From NCBI GenBank assembly GCA_044841755.1, contig JAXOFM010000001.1, positions 1,185,874 through 1,249,873 of the forward strand: a stretch of DNA of 64,000 bases, read 5' to 3'. This stretch comes from CAZAPO01 sp044841755 (GTDB taxonomy: Bacteria > Bacteroidota > Bacteroidia > Flavobacteriales > Flavobacteriaceae). Positions within the stretch are counted from its first letter, which is position 1, and every line of letters starts with the position of its first letter. Shown here piece by piece: positions 27,415 to 35,213 of the stretch. The position numbers and the translations under genes were made by a program. The notes below the pieces were generated by a model, which saw only the letters and a program-made list of their open reading frames with translations, searched no databases and was not told where the DNA came from.

Positions 27415-29691
27415 ATGAATGAGGTTGCAATCTATTTTAACCTAAAATCAAAAACATTGAAAAACATATTATATATATTATTATTGCTTCCCTTGCTGGT
27501 AGTTTCTCAAGAACAACTATCTGGAATTATATTGGAAGCGAATGATGAAAATAAAGAATTACCATTACCTGGAGCCAATTTGCATTGGTTGGGAACAACC
27601 GTTGGAGCAGTAACAGATGAAGATGGTAAATTTACAATAGCTTATAAAGCTGAGTACACTAAGCTAATTGTAAGTTATGTTGGCTTTAAAACAGATACAA
27701 TAACTGTAAACCAGCCAAAGTATATCAAACATTGGCTGGAGTCAACTGATAATCTTGATGAAATTACCTTAACGGGAAGAAAAAAAGCTTCTGCTACATC
27801 ATATATAGCTTCAGAAAATGTGATTAATATTAGTAGTGATGAGCTATTAAAAGCGGCTTGTTGTAATCTATCTGAAAGTTTTGAAACTAACCCCTCAATT
27901 GATGTGAATTTTGCTGATGCTATTTCAGGAACGCGCCAAATTAAAATGTTAGGGTTGACAAGTCCTTATATATTAATAGCTACAGAAAATATACCTTCTA
28001 TAAGAGGAGCTTCTCAAGCCTTTGGTTTAACTTTTATTCCTGGAACTTGGGTAGAAAGTATTCAAATTACTAAAGGAGCAGGAAGTGTTATTAATGGTTA
28101 CGAGAGTATAGCAGGCCAAATAAATGCCGAATTGCAAAAACCGATTAAGGATGATAAACTTTTTGTTAACTTATATGGAGCAGTAAATGGTCGTTTAGAG
28201 CTCAATACTCATGTTAATACTCCTGTTACTGATAAGTGGAGTACAGGAGTTTACATACATGGAAATATAAGAGAGAAGAAGTTTGATAAAAATGATGATT
28301 CTTTTTTAGATATGCCATTAGCAAAACAAGTCAATGTCATGAATCGTTGGCAATATACTGATTTGGAGAAGGGATTAGTTTCGTTCCTAAACTTTAAATT
28401 TCTTACAGATGAAAAGCAAACAGGAGAATTAGATTTCGATCCTGATACAGATAAGATGACCACAAATGCTTGGGGAAGTGAAATTGACACAAAAAGAATC
28501 GAGCTTTCAGCTAAACTTGGTTATGTAAACCCAGAAATTCCATATCAAAGTTTAGGTGTGCAATTTGCTTATAGTCATCATGATCAAGATTCTTATTTTG
28601 GATTAAGAAATTACGATATACTGCATAACAGTGTTTATGCAAACGTGGTTTATAATTCAATAATTAGTGATTCTAGACATAAAATAAAAACAGGAGCTAG
28701 TTTCACTTACGATCATTATGATGAAAATGTGGAAGCAGCGCTTTATGAAAGGTCTGAAAGATCATTTGGAGGGTTCTTTGAGTACAGTTTTGATAATCTA
28801 GATGCCATTAACTTAACAGCAGGAGTTAGAGTAGATCATCATAATTTAATTGGAACATTTATTACTCCACGTTTTCACATTAGATACACACCTTGGGAAA
28901 AATCGGCATTTAGAGCCTCGTTTGGTAGAGGAAAGAGAACAGCTAATATCTTTGCAGAAAATCAAAGAATGTTTGCTACATCAAGAGTGTTAAATATTTT
29001 GAATACTGATGGAGATGTTTATGGGTTAGACCCTGAAAGTGCCTGGAACTATGGGTTTTCTTACCTGCAAGGATTTCAGTTATTTGGTAGAAAAGCAGAT
29101 CTTACCGTTGATTATTACCGAACTAATTTTGAAAATCAAGTAATTATTGATTATGAAACGCCAACAGAAGTAAACATTTATAATCTTGACGGAAAAAGTT
29201 ATGCTAATAGTTATCAAGTTGAATTCAATCATAACACGTTTGAGGGCTTTGACTTGAGAATGGCATATAAATATTATGATATTCAAACTGATTATAACTC
29301 AGGAAAACTTGAAAAACCATTAACTCCTAAGCATAGAATATTTGCTAATGCGTCGTATGAAACTCCAATAAAAAATAATAGTCGTTGGAAATTTGATGCA
29401 ACCTTTAATTGGTTAGGAGAACAACGTTTTTACAGTACTTTAAGTAGCCCTGTAGAATACCAATTACCTGAGTATTCAGATACTGTTTCAACGCTTAACG
29501 CTCAGGTGACCAGAGTATTTTCTCCAAAATTTGAAGTATATTTAGGTGGTGAGAATATTACAAATGTTAGACAAGATAATCCAATAATTAGTGCGGATAA
29601 TCCATTTGGTTCTTATTTTGATTCAACTCAAGTATATGGTCCAATTTTTGGTAGTATGTATTACGCAGGATTAAGATTAAAATTAAATTAA
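27415..29691 (+). CDS. TonB-dependent outer-membrane receptor, probably for a metal
   Basis: The 758-residue receptor has a signal peptide, a carboxypeptidase-like regulatory domain (about 34-110, LPGANLHWLGTTVGAVTDEDGKF-type), a plug domain (about 120-235, including TKGAGSVINGYESIAGQIN near 223) and a 22-strand barrel ending YYAGLRLKLN. The CC pair near residue 149 in the plug is unusual. It is too short to be a SusC protein and has no SusD neighbour. Adjacent HYC_CC_PP, HMA and heavy-metal-binding proteins suggest copper or another soft metal as the ligand; this is inference. A TTG at 27457 (MKNILYILL) is an alternative start giving a tighter signal peptide. Confidence 0.92.
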   Translation: MNEVAIYFNLKSKTLKNILYILLLLPLLVVSQEQLSGIILEANDENKELPLPGANLHWLGTTVGAVTDEDGKFTIAYKAEYTKLIVSYVGFKTDTITVNQPKYIKHWLESTDNLDEITLTGRKKASATSYIASENVINISSDELLKAACCNLSESFETNPSIDVNFADAISGTRQIKMLGLTSPYILIATENIPSIRGASQAFGLTFIPGTWVESIQITKGAGSVINGYESIAGQINAELQKPIKDDKLFVNLYGAVNGRLELNTHVNTPVTDKWSTGVYIHGNIREKKFDKNDDSFLDMPLAKQVNVMNRWQYTDLEKGLVSFLNFKFLTDEKQTGELDFDPDTDKMTTNAWGSEIDTKRIELSAKLGYVNPEIPYQSLGVQFAYSHHDQDSYFGLRNYDILHNSVYANVVYNSIISDSRHKIKTGASFTYDHYDENVEAALYERSERSFGGFFEYSFDNLDAINLTAGVRVDHHNLIGTFITPRFHIRYTPWEKSAFRASFGRGKRTANIFAENQRMFATSRVLNILNTDGDVYGLDPESAWNYGFSYLQGFQLFGRKADLTVDYYRTNFENQVIIDYETPTEVNIYNLDGKSYANSYQVEFNHNTFEGFDLRMAYKYYDIQTDYNSGKLEKPLTPKHRIFANASYETPIKNNSRWKFDATFNWLGEQRFYSTLSSPVEYQLPEYSDTVSTLNAQVTRVFSPKFEVYLGGENITNVRQDNPIISADNPFGSYFDSTQVYGPIFGSMYYAGLRLKLN

Positions 29692-29704
29692 AAATTTTTG
29701 AATT

Positions 29705-30088
29705 ATGAAAAATGTAATTATAGTAGTGTTAATGTTATTTGGGGCAACAGCTTTTGCTCAAAATAAAAATGCTAGAGCCTCGTTAGAAGTTGATGGGGTT
29801 TGTATGATGTGTAAAGATCGAATTGAGAAAGCTTGTATCACAACTAAAGGTGTTAAGTCGGCAGTTTGGAATGTAAAAACGCATGAGTTAAAGTTGATTT
29901 ATGACGAACGAAAAACAGACCTAAAAGCTATTCAAAAGAATATTGTTGCAGTTGGTCATGATACTAAGGCGATGAAAGCAACTGATGAGGCATATAATAG
30001 TGTGCATGCATGTTGTAAATATCGTGATGAGGAAGTTCAAAATGATCACAAAGGAGAAGGAAAGACTAACGGAAATAATAATCACTAA
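29705..30088 (+). CDS. Exported heavy-metal-associated (HMA) domain protein
   Basis: The 127-residue protein has a signal peptide (1-19, ending AFA/Q) and one HMA ferredoxin-like domain with the metal motif C33-MM-C36 (GVCMMCKDRIEKA). A second cysteine pair (HACCKYRD, near 101) and a His/Asn-rich tail follow. It is likely a periplasmic metal chaperone, copper being the most common ligand of this motif. It lies 13 bases after the TonB receptor gene and is surely in the same operon. Confidence 0.9.
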   Translation: MKNVIIVVLMLFGATAFAQNKNARASLEVDGVCMMCKDRIEKACITTKGVKSAVWNVKTHELKLIYDERKTDLKAIQKNIVAVGHDTKAMKATDEAYNSVHACCKYRDEEVQNDHKGEGKTNGNNNH

Positions 30089-30099
30089 ATAATCAGATC

Positions 30100-30429
30100 A
30101 TGAAAAAACCAATTTTAATATTATCATTATTTCTCTCATTTGCTGTTGTTTTTACATCTTGCAAAGGAGAGAAGAAACAAGAGCACTCTGAAGAAGTGGA
30201 AATGCATGAGAGTAATGCCGCTGATGCTGCTGATATCGCAATGAATTATGATTATCAATGTCCTATGGATTGCGAAGATGGTAAAACTTATAGTGAAGAA
30301 GGAGATTGTCCAAAATGTAAGATGGCTTTAAAAAAAGTTGAAAAGGAAGGTCGTGATAATGATCAAGGACATGAAGAAGATGATGATAGTGAAGCCGAAC
30401 ATGATAGCGATCATGCAGATGAGCACTAA
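30100..30429 (+). CDS. Heavy-metal-binding domain lipoprotein
   Basis: The 109-residue lipoprotein (lipobox VFTSC, Cys 21) has one heavy-metal-binding domain of the YQCPM type: C54, C58, then C70-PK-C73, followed by KMAL. The usual CPMHP histidine is replaced (CPMDC), giving an extra cysteine. The tail is rich in His, Asp and Glu, well suited to metal chelation. It is the fourth gene of the metal cluster and is followed by a terminator-like hairpin that reaches into the next gene. Confidence 0.9.
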   Translation: MKKPILILSLFLSFAVVFTSCKGEKKQEHSEEVEMHESNAADAADIAMNYDYQCPMDCEDGKTYSEEGDCPKCKMALKKVEKEGRDNDQGHEEDDDSEAEHDSDHADEH

Positions 30430-31180
30430 AATATTTAAAACCGAAGTTATGCGCTTCGGTTTTTTTGTTCTTGCTCTTCTGGTGAGTTTTGGTTGTGAGG
30501 AAAGTACGGATAATAAGGCCCATGATATAGTAGAGAAGAGTGTTGAAGAACATGGAGGATTAGAAGCTTGGAGAAACGTAAAAACTTTGAGTTTTGATAA
30601 GACCACTATATTATTTTTAGAAGATGGAAGTATTGAAAGGAGAATAGATCAGCGTCAAACTTTTCATTTTAAACCAACCTTAAAAGGAACGATTGAAAAT
30701 TATAAATCACCTGAAAAGAGTAGTTACACTTATGATGATAACAGTTATTTTAAAACTGAAAATGATTCTACCTGGCAAGTAACAAATCAAAAAGAAATAG
30801 ATGCTTTAAGCTATTCTTTCTTTGCAGCTCATTATGTTACTTGTCAGCCCTTTGAACTCTTAAGTGAGCATGCACTATTAACTTATGGAGGGGAAACTAC
30901 TATTAATGATAGACAATGTTATATCATTAATGTTTCTTATAAAGGAGATGGTGAAGATGCTGATAAATGGTCATATATATTTGATGCTCAAACTTACGAT
31001 CTCGTTGCGAATAAGGTGATTTTAAGTGACCATACTAGTTGGATAGAAAACTTAACCTATGATACAAGCACAGGCTTAAAGTTTAATGAAAAGCGAAAAA
31101 GTTATAGACTTAACAAACAAGGAGAAAAAACGTATTTAAGAGCAGAGTATTTTTATTCTAATTATTCAGTGACTTATTAA
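30419..31180 (+). CDS. DUF6503-like lipoprotein
   Basis: The product is a lipoprotein (SFGC; acyl-Cys 26) with a beta-rich domain recalling LolA/outer-membrane lipoprotein-sorting folds, beginning with IVEKSVEEHGGLEAW near 39-53, as in the DUF6503 family. Two starts are possible: ATG at 30419, overlapping the upstream gene and allowing translational coupling (253 residues), or ATG at 30449, which lies in the loop of a terminator-like hairpin (243 residues). I prefer the first because ribosomes arriving from it would open the hairpin. The function is unknown. Confidence 0.82.
   Translation: MSTKIFKTEVMRFGFFVLALLVSFGCEESTDNKAHDIVEKSVEEHGGLEAWRNVKTLSFDKTTILFLEDGSIERRIDQRQTFHFKPTLKGTIENYKSPEKSSYTYDDNSYFKTENDSTWQVTNQKEIDALSYSFFAAHYVTCQPFELLSEHALLTYGGETTINDRQCYIINVSYKGDGEDADKWSYIFDAQTYDLVANKVILSDHTSWIENLTYDTSTGLKFNEKRKSYRLNKQGEKTYLRAEYFYSNYSVTY
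30437..30466 (+). terminator. Terminator-like hairpin within the start of a coding region
   Basis: AACCGAAG/CTTCGGTT stem (39-46 with 54-61 of 30400), loop TTATGCG, followed by a T-run to 30466. The T-run encodes part of the signal peptide of the downstream lipoprotein, and one candidate start codon lies in the loop. It may act as an attenuator rather than a full stop. Confidence 0.65.
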
Positions 31181-31205
31181 TTCTCCCAAAAAGGTAAAAT
31201 GAAAA

Positions 31206-31238
31206 CAAAAAAACGCTTCAATCAAATTGAAGCGCTTT
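31206..31238 (-). terminator. Intrinsic terminator after groEL
   Basis: CGCTTCAAT/ATTGAAGCG stem (31214-31222 with 31226-31234), three-base loop, followed on the minus strand by seven T residues. It serves groEL and may also stop the convergent lipoprotein transcript. Confidence 0.85.
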
Positions 31239-31263
31239 AAAATTTATCTTTGGTGATTTATCA

Positions 31264-32895
31264 CTACATCATTCCTGGCATTCCACCACCTCCCATTGGA
31301 GGCATAGCAGGAGTATCTTCTTTAATGTCTACTAAAGCACATTCAGTTGTCAAAATCATACCAGCTACAGAAGCCGCATTCTCTAAAGCAATACGTGTTA
31401 CTTTTTTAGGATCAATAATTCCTGCTTTAAGCATGTCCACATATGCTTCAGATTTTGCATCATAACCAAAATCATCTTTACCTTCGAGTACTTTTGCAGT
31501 AACTACACTACCTTCTCCACCAGCATTTTCTACAATAGTTCTTAATGGTGACTCAATAGCACGAGCAACAATTTGAATTCCTGTTACTTCGTCTAAGTTG
31601 TCTGTTGTGAGACCTTCTAAAACTGACTTTGCTCTAACTAAGGCAACTCCACCACCAGCAACAATACCTTCTTCTACAGCTGCACGAGTAGCATGTAAAG
31701 CATCATCAACACGATCTTTCTTTTCTTTCATTTCAACTTCACTAGCAGCACCAACATAAAGTACAGCAACACCTCCAGCTAACTTAGCTAAACGCTCTTG
31801 AAGTTTTTCTTTGTCGTAATCGCTTGTTGTAGTTTCAATTTGAGCTTTTATCTGGTTCACACGACCTTTAATATTTTCAGCATCTCCAGAACCATTAACA
31901 ATAGTTGTGTTGTCTTTATCAATTGAAACTGTTTCAGCAGTACCTAACATATCAAGATCAGCATTTTCTAAAGAGAAACCTCTTTCTTCAGAGATTACTG
32001 TTCCTCCAGTAAGGATAGCAATGTCTTCTAACATTGCTTTTCTTCTATCACCAAATCCTGGAGCTTTAACTGCAGCAATTTTAAGTCCACCTCTTAGTTT
32101 GTTTACTACTAAAGTTGCTAGTGCTTGACCTTCAACATCTTCAGCAATAATTAATAACGGTCTTCCTGATTGTGCTACTGGCTCTAAAATTGGTAAGATT
32201 TCCTGTAGGTTTGCAATCTTCTTGTCGAAAAGTAAGATGTAAGGATTTTCAAGATCTGCGGTCATTTTATCTGCATCAGTTACAAAGTAAGGAGAAAGAT
32301 ATCCTCTATCAAACTGCATACCTTCAACCACGTCAACATAAGTGTCAGTTCCTTTAGCTTCTTCAACAGTAATTACTCCTTCTTTTCCAACTTTACCAAA
32401 AGCCTGAGCTATTAGTTCACCAATAGTATCATCATTATTTGCAGAAATTGATGCTACTTGCTGTATTTTTTCAGAAGAATCTCCTACTTCTTGAGATTGT
32501 TTTTCAAGATCGTTTGAAATAGCTTTTACTGCTTTGTCAATACCACGTTTTAAATCCATTGGGTTTGCACCAGCAGCAACGTTCTTTAATCCCTCTTTTA
32601 CTATAGCTTGAGCAAGTACAGTTGCAGTAGTTGTTCCGTCACCTGCAAGATCATTGGTTTTAGAAGCTACTTCTTTTACCATTTGAGCTCCCATGTTCTC
32701 AAGTTCGTCTTCTAACTCAACTTCTTTTGCAACAGAAACTCCATCCTTTGTAACTTGAGGAGCTCCAAAGCTTTTACTAATAATTACGTTACGTCCTTTT
32801 GGACCTAATGTTACCTTTACAGCATTTGCTAATGCATCCACACCACGTTTTAGACCGTCACGTGCTTCAATATCAAATTTTATATCTTTTGCCAT
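31264..32895 (-). CDS. groEL: Chaperonin GroEL (Hsp60)
   Basis: GroEL forms the 14-mer folding chamber driven by ATP. The 543-residue protein has the typical VTLGPKGRNV (near 29), DGTTTATVLAQAI (near 87) and GGGVALVRA (near 414) motifs and the Gly/Met-rich ending. It follows groES by 20 bases on the minus strand and ends in a strong terminator. Single full-length copy in this window. Confidence 0.98.
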   Translation of the reverse strand: MAKDIKFDIEARDGLKRGVDALANAVKVTLGPKGRNVIISKSFGAPQVTKDGVSVAKEVELEDELENMGAQMVKEVASKTNDLAGDGTTTATVLAQAIVKEGLKNVAAGANPMDLKRGIDKAVKAISNDLEKQSQEVGDSSEKIQQVASISANNDDTIGELIAQAFGKVGKEGVITVEEAKGTDTYVDVVEGMQFDRGYLSPYFVTDADKMTADLENPYILLFDKKIANLQEILPILEPVAQSGRPLLIIAEDVEGQALATLVVNKLRGGLKIAAVKAPGFGDRRKAMLEDIAILTGGTVISEERGFSLENADLDMLGTAETVSIDKDNTTIVNGSGDAENIKGRVNQIKAQIETTTSDYDKEKLQERLAKLAGGVAVLYVGAASEVEMKEKKDRVDDALHATRAAVEEGIVAGGGVALVRAKSVLEGLTTDNLDEVTGIQIVARAIESPLRTIVENAGGEGSVVTAKVLEGKDDFGYDAKSEAYVDMLKAGIIDPKKVTRIALENAASVAGMILTTECALVDIKEDTPAMPPMGGGGMPGMM

Positions 32896-32915
32896 TTTGT
32901 TTTAGTTTTTTAGTA

Positions 32916-33191
32916 TTAAACAATTGCAAGAATATCGCTCTCTCGCATCATTAAATAATCTTTTCCTTCTAGTTTTAATTCTGTTCCTGCATATTTTCCA
33001 TAAAGAACAGTGTCACCAACTTTTACAGTAATTGGTTCATCTTTAGTTCCAGGGCCAACAGACACAACATTACCTTTTTGTGGTTTTTCTTTTGCGTTGT
33101 CTGGAATAATAATCCCTGAAGCTGTTGTAGTTTCAGCTGCTAATGGTTCTATAAGAACTCTATCTGCTAATGGTTTAATGTTTAAAGCCAT
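32916..33191 (-). CDS. groES: Co-chaperonin GroES (Hsp10)
   Basis: GroES is the heptameric lid of GroEL. The 91-residue protein starts NIKPLADRVLIEP and contains the mobile-loop region TTASGIIIPDNAKEKP (near 22-37). It is first in the groES-groEL operon, with a predicted -7 box and an 8-bp inverted repeat upstream. Confidence 0.98.
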   Translation of the reverse strand: MALNIKPLADRVLIEPLAAETTTASGIIIPDNAKEKPQKGNVVSVGPGTKDEPITVKVGDTVLYGKYAGTELKLEGKDYLMMRESDILAIV

Positions 33192-33250
33192 TTGTATTAT
33201 TATTTTTTAATTAATTATTAATGTTTTAACGCTTACGCGTTATTCTAAAA

Positions 33251-33297
33251 TTGTGCCAACCAAAAGTAACTGACAAACTTGCAGCATTGTGGCACAA
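33251..33297 (-). promoter_or_regulatory. groES promoter region with enclosing inverted repeat
   Basis: On the minus strand TACTTTTG (33268-33261) matches the -7 consensus. It is enclosed by a perfect 8-bp inverted repeat, TTGTGCCA at 33251-33258 and TGGCACAA at 33290-33297. A -33 TTG at ideal spacing is lacking (the nearest is 26 bases away, inside the distal arm). The arrangement suggests an operator, but it is not CIRCE. Confidence 0.5.
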
Positions 33298-33305
33298 ACT
33301 ATTGA

Positions 33306-33338
33306 AAACAAAAAATGCCAACTTTTAAAGTTGGCATT
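33306..33338 (-). terminator. Intrinsic terminator after secG
   Basis: ATGCCAACT/AGTTGGCAT stem (33315-33323 with 33329-33337), followed on the minus strand by a T-rich run. It separates the miaB-to-secG operon from groES-groEL. Confidence 0.85.
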
Positions 33339-33361
33339 CGTATATTGTTTTATAATAATTC

Positions 33362-33736
33362 TTAGTTTGAAGTAGAATCTGCACTCGTTGCATTAGCAGG
33401 AGTAGCAGTATCAGCGTTATTGTCAGTTGTAACAGGAACTTGCTGTGTAGTGGTGTTTACATCATTTTGATCTAATGCTTTAGATTCAGCTGTACCATTA
33501 CCAGTTCCAATAGCAACGTTGGATAAAAGGATTAATGCAATTAATAAAATTGCTAATGTCCATGTACTTTTATCTAAAAAGTCGGTTGTCTTTTTTACAC
33601 CACCTAATTGTTGTGTTCCTCCGCCTCCAAAAGTAGAAGCTAAACCTCCACCTTTAGGATTTTGTACCATAACTACAACTACTAAAAGGAACGCTACAAT
33701 AACGATTAGGATTAAAAATATTGAAAACGTACTCAT
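33362..33736 (-). CDS. secG: Preprotein translocase subunit SecG
   Basis: SecG assists SecYE translocation at the inner membrane. The 124-residue protein has two membrane helices (about 5-24 and 58-77) around the family motif NPKGGGLASTFGG (near 26-38). The C-terminus is a long Thr/Asn/Ala-rich extension, common in Bacteroidota. It overlaps the upstream TPR gene by four bases. Confidence 0.95.
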   Translation of the reverse strand: MSTFSIFLILIVIVAFLLVVVVMVQNPKGGGLASTFGGGGTQQLGGVKKTTDFLDKSTWTLAILLIALILLSNVAIGTGNGTAESKALDQNDVNTTTQQVPVTTDNNADTATPANATSADSTSN

Positions 33737-34647
33737 TGTTCTTTATTATTTTGTTCTTGTAAATCTTTTATTGCCCGAATTTGGTCTGCAAAGAAACCAC
33801 TTTTTTCTGGATATTTCAAACTTAAAATTTTATAAGACTGAATTGCTTTGCTGTAGTTTTTCTGCTCTACATAAATTCTAGCTAAAGTCTCAGTCATTAA
33901 GGACTCAGGTTGCATTAATCTGTCTTGCGCTATATTGTGTATTGGAGCATCTTTTTTTACAGGCTGAATTTTTGGTTTAGTAGCAATGAACTTATCTATG
34001 AGATCAAACTTTTTAGTTTTTGTATCTTCTACTATTTCACTTTCTTTCTCTTCAATCTCTTCTCGGATAATTGGCTTAAAGCTTGTGATCTTTAACCACT
34101 CAGTAAATGAATGAGTTTCACTTTTTTCAAATTCAAGAGGTTTGCCTATTTCAAGAACCTCTTCTGGTGCCTTCTCAATGTTTGGGGTGTCAACCTCAAT
34201 TATTGGAGCAATTGTTTCCTGAATTTGTGGCTCTGACTTTGCTTCAAAAAGCGCAGGATCTATAGTAGGCTCCGTAGCTTTTATGTGTTGTCTTAATGCA
34301 TCATCAACTACAATACTATTTTGAACAGAGATGTCTTCAATGTCTTTGACTTCAATATCCTTAAGATGTTCAGTATTTCTTTTAATATGTTCAGAAATTT
34401 CGTTTTGTAGAAATTCTTCCGAAGTAATAAAATCAAAAAGAATACTTCTATCTGTGGTATATGCAGCAGTGGTCTTAAGTTCTTGATTGTACTTAAAACT
34501 TTCTTGATCTTTAAGGCCTTTTAAATAGATGGCTCTTGCGGACTGAAAATAAGGGAACTCATCAATGATATTTCTCACATCACTAATTTGATCCGTTGTC
34601 ATGTTTTGCGGATGCTGTAAAAGATATGTGAAATCAGGCATGTTCAT
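33733..34647 (-). CDS. TPR-containing protein of the lptE-secG operon
   Basis: The 304-residue soluble protein has no signal peptide. The N-terminal part (about 1-100) is conserved in Bacteroidota (DFTYLLQHPQNMT, then EFPYFQSARAIYLKGL near 30-45), the middle is acidic and probably disordered, and the C-terminus has tetratricopeptide-like helices (IYVEQKNYSKAIQSYKIL near 255). The function is unknown. It overlaps secG by four bases and follows lptE, suggesting an envelope-biogenesis role. An ATG two codons downstream is an equally good start. Confidence 0.85.
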   Translation of the reverse strand: MNMPDFTYLLQHPQNMTTDQISDVRNIIDEFPYFQSARAIYLKGLKDQESFKYNQELKTTAAYTTDRSILFDFITSEEFLQNEISEHIKRNTEHLKDIEVKDIEDISVQNSIVVDDALRQHIKATEPTIDPALFEAKSEPQIQETIAPIIEVDTPNIEKAPEEVLEIGKPLEFEKSETHSFTEWLKITSFKPIIREEIEEKESEIVEDTKTKKFDLIDKFIATKPKIQPVKKDAPIHNIAQDRLMQPESLMTETLARIYVEQKNYSKAIQSYKILSLKYPEKSGFFADQIRAIKDLQEQNNKEQ

Positions 34648-34668
34648 TAATGAATCTAAATCTAAAAA

Positions 34669-35175
34669 TTACCACCTTGCCAAAGAAGCATTAATAATGT
34701 CTTGTGTTAATCTATCAAAAATTTCTTCATGTGCAGTGTCTTTTTGACTTCCAACTAATTGAGCACTTCCTGGAAAATCATAAAAGAACGAAAAACGTTG
34801 ATCGAACTCTGAATCAGGATCTGTCTTATCGTAGAAATGAACCTTAACAGCAATGGTCAATCTATTTTGTGCAGCTGTATTATTTGCAGTTGCTGTAGTT
34901 GGAGAAATTCTATACTCTACAATCTCACCTTCAAAAATAATGTCACCATTAGAAGGTACTAAAGCTAAATTGGTTTGATTTTGAATAACATCCTCCAATT
35001 TTATTTTAAAATCACGTTCTAATCCGGGTTCTATTAAAGGAGCATTATTTTGAAAATAATTAACCTGAAAAGTTTCAGCGTTAGTTGAACTAGGCTGTGT
35101 AAAACCATATTGAATTTTACATCCAGTTACTGATGTTATTAAGAGAAATAAAAAGAAGACTTTTAAATACTTCAT
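34669..35175 (-). CDS. lptE: LPS assembly lipoprotein LptE
   Basis: LptE plugs the LptD barrel that inserts lipopolysaccharide into the outer membrane. The 168-residue lipoprotein (SVTGC, Cys 19) matches the bacteroidete LptE group: YGFTQPS just after the cysteine, FQVNYFQNNAPLIEPGLE near 36-53 and the alternating strand VEYRISPTTA near 86. It sits between a sigma-54 activator and the TPR gene in the same transcription unit. Confidence 0.9.
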   Translation of the reverse strand: MKYLKVFFLFLLITSVTGCKIQYGFTQPSSTNAETFQVNYFQNNAPLIEPGLERDFKIKLEDVIQNQTNLALVPSNGDIIFEGEIVEYRISPTTATANNTAAQNRLTIAVKVHFYDKTDPDSEFDQRFSFFYDFPGSAQLVGSQKDTAHEEIFDRLTQDIINASLARW

Positions 35176-35213
35176 GGTTTTAAATCAATAACGATTTTAC
35201 TTTAAATTCATTG

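Noticed and set aside
27415..29691. SusC-type glycan receptor
   Set aside because: At 758 residues it is much shorter than SusC proteins, has no SusD neighbour and sits among metal-binding proteins.
30263..30606. Antisense reading frames opposite the metal-binding lipoprotein
   Set aside because: They are His/Leu-rich shadows of the plus-strand acidic codons, with no start signal or family similarity.
33245..33300. Sigma-54 promoter before groES (TGGCAC)
   Set aside because: The TGGCAC arms lack a properly spaced -12 GC element and are better explained as two arms of an inverted repeat.
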